Assembly (NCBI GenBank): GCA_001953115.1
Contig: LSSL01002556.1
Location: forward strand, 1-10,198
Length of the DNA: 10,198 nucleotides
Direction of reading: 5' to 3'
Origin: Smittium mucronatum
Taxonomy: Eukaryota; Kickxellomycota; Harpellomycetes; Harpellales; Legeriomycetaceae
The translations under genes were made by a program, and so were the position numbers. Positions within the stretch are counted from its first letter, which is position 1; every line of letters begins with the position of its first letter. Positions 1-7,452 of the stretch are shown here, piece after piece. The notes below the pieces were generated by a model, which ran no database searches, was not told the origin of the DNA, and was given only the letters and a program-made list of their open reading frames with translations.

Positions 1-27
1 TATATATATATATATATATATATATAT
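1..27. repeat. TA dinucleotide microsatellite
   Basis: Uninterrupted TA repeat, thirteen units plus a T, at the very edge of the window, so its true length is unknown. It is a simple-sequence repeat in AT-rich intergenic DNA with no visible function. Confidence 0.95.
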
Positions 28-1341
28 GTTTATAAATTGTATTACTAATAGATTTTTATTCATGTTTTTAAAATTTATTAAACACTTGGTATAAATTATG
101 ATATAATTTTACAAATGAAAAATAATATGTGTATATACTAAGATTTTAATCATTAAAAACCTGAATAACTATGATTTTATAAATCAAAAATATTTGAACA
201 AATATAATTATAACTAAGGTTAATTATTTTTTTTAAAAAAAACAAGAAAAATCTTAATTTTTGTTTAAAATAGATACTTTCAGGTATTTTTGTTCTTTAT
301 TGGGAAAATATAAATCGTTATAAAATCTACGGGCTGTTAATTCAAAAAATAAAATAATATAACACGAATTATAATCAGAATATATTTTTTTAATCTGCAA
401 AAAAATGACACAACCAAGAAAAAATAAAAAATAATTGTAATTAAATTAATAATAATTTTTAATATAAAAAATGTTTTTTATTTTATTATTATTTTTTATA
501 AATTAAAAAATTATTGGATAAAGTAAGAAATAAAAAATTCGAGTTTTTGTTTGGATACATATATATATTATTTCTTAGTTTTTTGGCATTAAAATTATGG
601 GAAAATATTCATAAAGTCATTCATTAGTTATAATGAGTAAAAAATGAAAAAGGACTGTTTAAAGAATCAGCTTCTTGTCCGAATTACGTTTTCTAGTGTT
701 AAAAAATTATATTCTGGATATATTTTTGGTTCCTAAAATTATTTATTATACAATCTTAGAATTCAAAAAAAAATTCATATATACTACAAGCCCAGAACTA
801 AAAATGAGATTAACCGGTAATTTATATATTTTTCAACTAATAATATTCAAAAACTCATGTATATAGCATTGCAGGATCGAAAAATGATAGATATAAATTT
901 TATAGATTTTTATTCTAAAAATTAAATATAGAATTAAAAAATTATATTTGAAGATTTTATCAGTGCTTAGGCGTTGCAGGGAGTTTAGCGATGTTTTTTA
1001 ACGATTTGAATCTCTGTATTAAAAAAAATCCTTCCTGTAAAAAAATTAACTTAAAAAGACTTTTATTATTTTTATTCATGATAAATATTAAAATTTTATC
1101 CGGAAAGAATTAATCGAAACTTCTCATAGGTTTAAATTCAAATTTTTTTTCAGTCACAATACAATTAAAATTCGAATAAAAATAATATAAAAGTGAGTTT
1201 AAAGGTGCTATTGTTAAAAGTTAATAATATTTTAAAAAACCTCAGACTATCTGGAAAAAATATGGTATCATTTTTCAAAAATTATCTTATAGTTACTCAA
1301 ATGAAGATAAAATATTTATGAGGTGAAATCTGAATATAATG

Positions 1342-1364
1342 TATATATATATATATATATATAT
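1342..1364. repeat. TA dinucleotide microsatellite
   Basis: Perfect TA repeat, eleven units plus a T, inside gene-free AT-rich DNA. It is a second simple-sequence tract of the same type as the one at the window start. No associated gene. Confidence 0.95.
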
Positions 1365-3110
1365 TTGGAGTTTTTTTACTCAAATAAAAATATATTCAAG
1401 CAGTCTAAAATCCATGTTATAATTTAAAATAAAATATATCATTCAAATATTTAATATTCAGAAAAAAAATAATTTCTCAGTAAAAAAATGTTAAGGCTAA
1501 AACGGAAGGTTTTGGATATTTAAAAATTCAAAAAATATTAATTCTATGGGCTCAATTAAAATATAGAGGGCCATTTAAAAGAGAAGAAAGGTATTTATTC
1601 AATCAAATTTATTGGATTTTCAAAGAATATTTTAAATAAGATGATTTTTACACCTAATTTCTTCTAAAAATTAGGGCTAAATTAATTAAAGAAAAAGAAA
1701 AAGAACTAATAAGAGATAATTAGCTTTTATTATTTTATTTATTAAAATAATATGATTATTTCTTAATATAATTTGAATATATGTTAATGTACCTTAAGTA
1801 AATTTTTTTTCTTAAAAATTACTCTTTTACATACCATTTTCAAAGAGTAAAATGATAATATAATTTTTATGAGTTTTCCAAAAAGATCTTATAAAATTTT
1901 TTAAATATATATTCTCAAAATTAAGCCCTTAATAGAAAAAATTTGTATATATGCACAATAATTACTAATAGAAAGCAAAAAAAAAACATGGATGATAATA
2001 AAACTTGCTTTGGGTGTATCATAAAATAAGGCTTATTAAATCAGTTCTTAAAAAAATTATTTTCAAAAAATATATCGCAAAATCCATGAAAAAAAAATTC
2101 GATTTTCTTTTTTTAATGTTTATTTTTAATCCCGAGAATGATTACGGACTTACCTAAAAAGATTGTTTTTTTTATGTGCTATTTTATGTGTATAAGGATA
2201 GGTAATAAGTAATTATTATTAACCAGAAAAAATTTTTTATTAAGGATATTTTCTTATATATGTCAGATAATTTATAATCTCAACTTATGATAAAAAACTG
2301 GATTTATTGTTTAGGTATTTTAATTATGAAATAAAAACCTAAAAAAATAAATTTTTATATAATAAATTTAAAAGAAATGATAATTTAATTTTTATCTTAA
2401 TTTATAAACAATAAAAAATATATTATATTATTTTTATAATAAAAAATGGCTTCAAAAATATATATTCATAAATTAGTTAGAGCTGAAGATTATGGTATAA
2501 AATAACTGGGCTTAAAGTATTTTTATTTGAGAAATATTTTTTATTGTTGATTTATTAATAAAATATCCAGCTATTAAAATTATAATTAAATTGTGATAGT
2601 TTTTAATTTTATTAGAGATAATTTATAACCAAAATAAAACTATCGAATTTTTCTTTTGATGCTAAATTTTTCGAAAAACAGCTTATTAAAAACTTGCAAG
2701 AAATCCTGTTGTATAACTTTGTATTTTTGGTATTTTTTATTCTATAATTTAAAGCGAAGTAGATATTAATTAATAGAAAGAAATTTTTATTAGAAAAAGG
2801 TCAAGATGGTTTTATTTAGGCTTTTTCTTTTTGTTGGTTATGGAATCTCAGAAATTTTTCTTCAAAAAGAGAAAAAAAGTAAATATAAATTAATTAGTTA
2901 ACTACTTAAATTTATTAAAGGTATTTAAAAAAAAACAACTAGGGCGCCTCCTCATAATCTGAAACCGATTTATTGGTAATTAATGATCAATTCATCCTGG
3001 CCTAAATATTTTATTTTTTAAATAGAATAGTTTAGTTTATGAATACACATCTTTTTTGTGACTTTAATAAATATATGAAATATCAAGTTTAGAAAGCACA
3101 TCCCAAAAAA

Positions 3111-3136
3111 ATCTCTTTGTAGGATTGAAAAGAGAT
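3111..3136. repeat. Short inverted repeat, 8-bp stem
   Basis: ATCTCTTT (3111-3118) and AAAGAGAT (3129-3136) are perfect reverse complements separated by 10 bases. The stem is AT-biased, and in 10 kb of AT-rich sequence several such stems are expected by chance. No neighbouring gene gives it a role. Confidence 0.5.
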
Positions 3137-4070
3137 AAGGAAAATTTTCAAAAATTAGACCAAAAAAAAAATCTAAAAGTTACATGGTCATAGATTAGCC
3201 AAATAGAGATTATATTAGTTGAAATAAAAAGAAATTATTCAAGTGATGGTTCTATTTTAGAAGATATGAGCACTTATATTACCTTGATTCTTGATTTAAA
3301 TAATCTTGGTGCTAATCTTTTAGCCTAGATTTTTTTTGAATAGATTAAGGATTAAAATTGGATCGGTTTTTAAATAAAGGTTCAAAGTATAGCGTAAAAA
3401 AATTATTATTTTGTTTCTAAATTATAACGAATAGAATTTTTTAACTTGATCCTATTTTCAAAAAATCAATTTCTTATTTTTTTATAACAGAGTCGTTAAA
3501 TTTACTTACTAGCTCTTTAATTGAATATAAATTTAAAATTTAACTATAAGCTCATTTTTTAATATCAATGATTTTATGTTGATCGTATTTTGAGTCACTG
3601 ATGTCCCGAAACTGGTTTTTAAATATAGATAAAATCAAATTTTAGTCATGATCAGATTCTCGTTATTTGGATTTGAATTAATCGTTTTTAATTTTCACAT
3701 AAATTTATAAAATATAGTATATATTAATGAGATTATTTTAGAAATATATCAATAGAGTATTTTACTAGAAAAGATCCCAGAAAATTATGCCTAAAAAAAA
3801 ACGGATTGAAATGTTGTATTTGTGAATTATTCGATAATTTTTTTATAAATACAATGGGAAAATATCTTGAATTTAGATGGAAAATGGATTAAGTTGTGTT
3901 TATAAGTTAATATAACAGACTTAGAAATCGATTAAGCTTCTTCAATGCCAATAAAGACCTTTTAAATGCCGGAGAACGCTTTTATTCTAATAGATCAGAA
4001 TAATTTTAATAATTTTCCGGCTGAGTATTAGTTGAATAATTCCTACTTTTCACAAATATTATTTTATATT

Positions 4071-4084
4071 ATCTTGAATTCAAA
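4071..4084 (+). repeat. Left copy of 14-bp direct repeat (putative target-site duplication)
   Basis: ATCTTGAATTCAAA here is repeated exactly at 4238-4251. The two copies bound a 153-bp segment whose first 56 bases are GC-rich and whose last bases are a run of A. The core TTGAATTCAA is itself a palindrome, so it also matches in inverted orientation. The outer ATC and the final A match only as a direct repeat. Confidence 0.6.
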
Positions 4085-4237
4085 CCTTGAACCAATGCCC
4101 TCGAGGTATGGAGCTGCTAGAGCGGCAGAGGGGAGTAGGGTGATAATTTTTTTGAAAAATTTTCACTTTTTTTAAATTTTTTAAATTAGTTTTTATAACT
4201 TTTTATTAACTTTAAAATAAATTTCCCGTAAAAAAAA
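4085..4237 (+). mobile_element. SINE-like short retroposon insertion (candidate)
   Basis: A 153-bp segment lies between perfect 14-bp direct repeats. Its head (4085-4140) is about 61% GC, which contrasts sharply with the AT-rich surroundings. Its body (4141-4229) is AT-rich, and it ends in an A-run (4230-4238) immediately before the right-hand repeat. Known LINE-mobilised short elements have this architecture: direct target repeats, a distinct head and an oligo-A end. Within the head, 4112-4128 (AGCTGCTAGAGCGGCAG) matches the D-arm sequence common in tRNAs at 16 of 17 positions. However, it lies too far from the element start for a standard A box, and no B box follows on this strand. Tail and repeats are seen directly. 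Retroposition is an inference, and a truncated fragment of another inserted transcript is an alternative. Confidence 0.45.
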
Positions 4238-4251
4238 ATCTTGAATTCAAA
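4238..4251 (+). repeat. Right copy of 14-bp direct repeat (putative target-site duplication)
   Basis: Exact copy of the 14 bases at 4071-4084. Its first A is the last base of the preceding A-run, so the true duplication could be 13 bp. Neither flanking base extends the match. Confidence 0.6.
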
Positions 4252-5106
4252 GAATGATAAGCTTTAAAAGCTCAACTGTTCTTTTTTTTTTGTATCACCA
4301 AATTTTACCGTATGATAACTTCATTAAAAAATATACTAGAAAATATCAAAAAAAGAAAAATCTTAAAGAAAATGCTATTACACTAACTACAATAGGCTCA
4401 TTAACCGGGCTACCAGATGCGTAACTAAGATAAAAGGGGACGATATATCAATAGAAAGAATCCTCCCCCTCTGGTATTGATTCAAGTCTGTGTATGACTG
4501 AGATCACATGCATTAAAGAATCAAACACTTTTTCTACGAAAAAAATTCATTGGAGCTAATGAGCCCCTAGTCTGAGTTGAGTCTTGCTAAGAGCCATGGT
4601 GTTTTTAGGAACATAAATATAATTAAATCAATTTATGGTGTTATGAATTAATTGAGTTTTTTATTTGGATAATTAATAATCTTTATTTTATTTAATACAG
4701 ATATCTATGCCTCTATTCGTAAATTATGGAATTGTAGTAGTTTATTTTGACCAATTCATATTTACCCATAAAAGTGTCATAATATATTTAAAAATCACTT
4801 GAAATTTCTTGAAAGCATACTATTTTAACTAAAAAAATACCAATTTCTCTAAATACGTACAATATTGATCTTTACAGAGCGTAGATTTTCCGTGATCTTA
4901 ACTAAAAATATCCCAATTCTAGAATGAATAAAAGATGAATGTACATTGGATATCTCCCTTGCTTCGTATGTAGTTTTTGGATTGGGAATAAAAATCTACG
5001 CATAAATACTAGTATGGATTCAATCGCAGAGCCAAAAAAAAAGAAAATAATATGCCGAAAGCATCTTTTTTTACAAATTTCGAAACAAAGTTAAATAAGA
5101 TAGTTA
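4252..5106. other. Gene-free stretch with a higher-GC relic block
   Basis: No supportable gene. A block at about 4381-4610 has roughly 40% GC against about 20-25% on either side, and contains the inverted partial match to the SINE-like head at 4461-4486. On the minus strand of this block, near 4599, an ATG in a good context (CACCATGG) opens only 13 codons (MALSKTQLRLGAH) before TAG. The block may be a decayed transposon or gene relic, but no family could be identified. The rest (4620-5106) is ordinary AT-rich spacer. Confidence 0.5.
4461..4486 (-). repeat. Degenerate inverted partial match to the SINE-like head
   Basis: Read on the minus strand, 4486-4473 is CTTGAATCAATACC. This matches 4086-4099 (CTTGAACCAATGCC) at 12 of 14 positions, and both differences are transitions. 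The next bases (AGAGGGGGAG) match CAGAGGGGAG at 4126-4135 with a one-base indel, so the two short matches are colinear if 26 bases (4100-4125) are absent here. This could be an older inverted copy that lost the middle of the head. No flanking duplication or A-run was found for it. Chance similarity is possible because both blocks are short. Confidence 0.3.
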
Positions 5107-5116
5107 AAATAAGCTA
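5107..5116 (+). repeat. Left copy of 10-bp direct repeat flanking the C-rich block
   Basis: AAATAAGCTA here is repeated exactly at 5328-5337, right at the other edge of the composition shift. Neither flanking base extends the match. Confidence 0.55.
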
Positions 5117-5327
5117 CACAAAGTAAGTGTTGCCTCTACTTCCCCCTTTTTACATCACCACAATCCTTATCCTTACATGTACCCTGCACTCTCTCACACA
5201 TACTTACTCACATAATCTTACTCCCCCTTTCATTCTTTCCACATTCCATACACACAATCCTTCCTCCTTCTCATATTTTACGCCACTACCCATTCCCCCT
5301 CGGCATCTTACTTTAATCTCTCACGCT
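5117..5327. mobile_element. 211-bp C-rich, G-depleted insertion-like block
   Basis: Counting 5131-5330 gives 79 C, 69 T, 45 A and only 7 G, an extreme strand asymmetry in otherwise AT-rich, balanced DNA. The block is bounded by a perfect 10-bp direct repeat, as expected for an insertion with target-site duplication. It has no terminal inverted repeats, no A- or T-run at either end, and no obvious short tandem unit. An open frame of 68 codons runs through it (GTG at 5127 to TAA at 5333). A strand with almost no G can rarely form TAG or TGA, there is no ATG start, and the translation is a low-complexity mix of Thr, Pro, Leu, Ser and His. I therefore do not call a protein. Its nature is unknown: a mobile fragment, filler DNA captured at a repaired break, or a piece of a low-complexity region. 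Confidence 0.4.
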
Positions 5328-5337
5328 AAATAAGCTA
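5328..5337 (+). repeat. Right copy of 10-bp direct repeat flanking the C-rich block
   Basis: Exact copy of AAATAAGCTA at 5107-5116. The C-rich composition stops at this repeat and AT-rich spacer resumes immediately after. Confidence 0.55.
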
Positions 5338-7136
5338 TTAGTAATCAAAGGTTATTTTCTACTTTAAAATTTACTATATCTTTTTTTACCTATCTTTAGC
5401 TTGTTTTTTTTTATTATAGTGTTTATAGTTGCTGGAATAAATAGATAAATAATTAATGAAAAAGTAAAGTTTTTAGAGTTTATTTATAACAATACAGGCC
5501 TGGTATATATACCGACTGCAAACTATTATTATTTAGTTTTTATTAGTAATGTGATGTTTTAAGTCATCATGAATGCCCACTAAAAATTCTTAACACTCTT
5601 TATCGGAAATTTGTGAACCGAGATTAGTTTAAATTAAAAAACTCTTTGCTCTGGATTTTTAATTTTAATATAAATATTTTATTTTCAAAATTTTAGAGGT
5701 TAGCAAATTTATCGAAATTTTGATGGTAGGGACTGTATCAAGGGCTTATTAACTTTATTCTCCCTAAAAATATTGATTTTTACGATTATTAAATATTTTT
5801 TTTAATTAGATAAATTCTTTATTTTATTATTTTATTTTATTTTTTGCTTTTAAAACTTATTTGCTCCAAACTTTCAATGATAAAGCAAAATCAATAAATG
5901 TTTTTATAGTTTGAAATTTGAAATGTGTAATTAGGGCATTTTTAAACAATTTATCGACAAAACTAAGCCCGATTAACGCAGAGATAGTGTGTATTTAAAA
6001 AATATTAGCATGCTTTTAATTAAAATATTATGCTTACAAAAAATTTATGTGGTTTCTAAATAGATCAGGATATTTTTAGCATTTAATATTTCATTAAAAA
6101 AAGTAAGTAAAGGGGGGGAAAATAAATAATTATGAAAATAGGAATACTTTTGTGTGAAAGTGAGTATAAATAGTCTTATTTCTATTGTAAATCGAAAAAA
6201 ACTATACTTTGCTCAAAAGGACTTTTATGGTGCAGTTGGAGCCATGGTCCCTCAAAAAAATGTTGAATGCAGAAATTTTGTTTAAATAAACTTCTAGATT
6301 ATGGGATTCCCTATTTTAAAAGTTCTGTTATTTTTAGCACACCGGTAATCTTTGTTCACCTGAAAAACAATTTTCACCCTACGTCTGGATCATAGTTTTA
6401 ATAATAATTAAACATTATCATTGTTCATTTCAATCTAAATAGTACTAGTCGATGAGGAATTTTAGCTTATGAGTTTTTAAAACAGGATTATTTAAATCTA
6501 CAAGCCAAAAGAAGGGATTTTTATCTGTGGAAAGTTAAGATGTGTGTTATGTGAAAATTGAATTAAATAGTGTTTTTAATTATATGCGCATAATTTTTGT
6601 ATTACAGAGCTTGAAAATTATTATATCTTACCGAGCTCATTTTTTTTAAAAAATATATATATATAAATATATTGTTTTTCTAAAGAATTATATTGAATTG
6701 GATTGGTATCCCAAAACCGAATCAGATATAAAAATATTAAGGGTTGACATATTCGCAATTCCAAAACATATACTTTATTTTACATCATTTAATTTTTAAA
6801 GAGGTCGTGAATACAAAAAACCAATTGATTTCTTCACCAAAGCTGTTATCTAGACTTCAAACAATAAAAAAATCTGAAAGAAATAGCTTTTTCATGCAGA
6901 GATAAAATATGGGGCATTCTACATATTAAAACATTTTGCTCATAGAGTATTATAAGATTGGTCTCAGACATTTTAGTGGCAATATAAATCGTTAAATAAG
7001 AAATAGAAGTTTAATTTAGCTCAAAAAAACGCAGGTATGTAAATTTGATAAGGTATGCTTTTTTTTGAATAATGAAGTATAATAATTTATGATAATTTAA
7101 TAAAACATTAAACACCCATATATCACCTTCAATCAA
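5338..7136. other. Gene-free AT-rich intergenic DNA
   Basis: About 1.8 kb of AT-rich sequence with stops in all frames. It contains a run of seven G at about 6112-6118 and short TA runs near 6653-6660. No open frame, tRNA-like element or flanking direct repeat was found. It probably lies beyond the 3' end of the minus-strand gene's transcript. Confidence 0.65.
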
Positions 7137-7142
7137 TTTATT
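7137..7142 (-). promoter_or_regulatory. Candidate polyadenylation signal AATAAA
   Basis: On the minus strand this is AATAAA, and it is the first exact copy downstream of the stop codon at 7453, giving a 3' untranslated region of roughly 300 bases. Composition also shifts here: the sequence between this site and the stop codon is richer in G and C than the DNA beyond it, as expected if it marks the transcript end. Fungal signals are loose and AATAAA occurs by chance in AT-rich DNA, so this is tentative. Confidence 0.3.
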
Positions 7143-7216
7143 TTTGGTGGTAATTTAATTAAATCGAGATAAAATGGATAAAGCAAGATCAGGATCAGAA
7201 GTATGTCACCAGAAAA

Positions 7217-7436
7217 TTCTAGGAATAACACTGTTCAGTCCTAGAAAATAACAATTTTTAATGACGGAGGGGAAACAAAGTTAAGTGTATAAGGCTGTTC
7301 AAATTTTTGGAACAGTAAAAGGTATATTCAATATGCTTAGCGAAGCGCTAAAAAGGCTATAGGAGTACAAAGAAGGAAGAGAGGTGAATAGAGGGCCTCT
7401 GATAAATGTTACAAGTAACCGCGAGCGAAATGGTTA
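7217..7436 (-). repeat. Cluster of five small inverted repeats in the probable 3' UTR
   Basis: In transcript order on the minus strand the stems are 7436-7432 with 7420-7416 (5 bp, GGTTA type), 7400-7390 (AGAGG-C-CCTCT, 5 bp around one base), 7351-7346 with 7342-7337 (TTAGCG/CGCTAA, 6 bp, 3-base loop), 7315-7310 with 7300-7295 (CTGTTC/GAACAG, 6 bp) and 7246-7239 with 7224-7217 (TTCTAGGA/TCCTAGAA, 8 bp, 14-base loop). The 8-bp stem is the strongest, and single 5-6-bp stems are expected by chance. They lie between the stop codon and the candidate polyadenylation signal, so they would be in the 3' untranslated region if the transcript model is right. Confidence 0.4.
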
Positions 7437-7452
7437 TGTGGTAATAAATGAA

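Larger units (their letters stand above)
28..4070. other. Gene-free AT-rich intergenic DNA
   Basis: About 4 kb of strongly AT-rich sequence full of A and T homopolymer runs, with stop codons dense in all frames. The longest open stretch (675-866, plus strand, 63 codons) begins with TTG rather than ATG and has an AT-driven composition of Ile, Leu, Phe and Lys, so it is treated as chance. A small patch of higher GC sits at about 961-1009, and an 8-bp hairpin at 3111-3136. No tRNA-like pair of A and B boxes, no transposase-like reading frame and no tandem array beyond TA repeats was found. In a hand count over 3241-3360 TpG is not depleted, which argues against heavy repeat-induced point mutation there. 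Confidence 0.7.

Noticed and set aside
675..866. 63-codon open frame on the plus strand
   Set aside because: It starts with TTG and has no ATG start. Its composition is AT-driven, with no recognisable domain and no neighbouring signals. Chance opening is the simplest explanation.
698..950. 15-base match TTAAAAAATTATATT occurring near 700 and near 935
   Set aside because: It is all A and T. Matches of this length are expected in a sequence of this composition, and it bounds no composition change.
961..1009. Small higher-GC patch with ATTTGAA on both sides, considered as another short insertion
   Set aside because: The flanking match is only 7 bp of mostly A and T, and no A-run abuts the right copy. 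This is insufficient to call an element.
3379..3389. B-box-like GGTTCAAAGTA
   Set aside because: The final CC of the box is missing and the 60 bases upstream hold no A box, so there is no tRNA.
4473..4490. B-box-like GATTCAAGTCT, considered as part of a tRNA gene
   Set aside because: No acceptor stem, no convincing A box at the right distance and no cloverleaf could be drawn on either strand.
5127..5333. 68-codon open frame through the C-rich block
   Set aside because: It starts with GTG. A strand with 7 G in 200 bases can hardly encode TAG or TGA, so openness is expected. The translation is low-complexity Thr/Pro/Ser/Leu/His.
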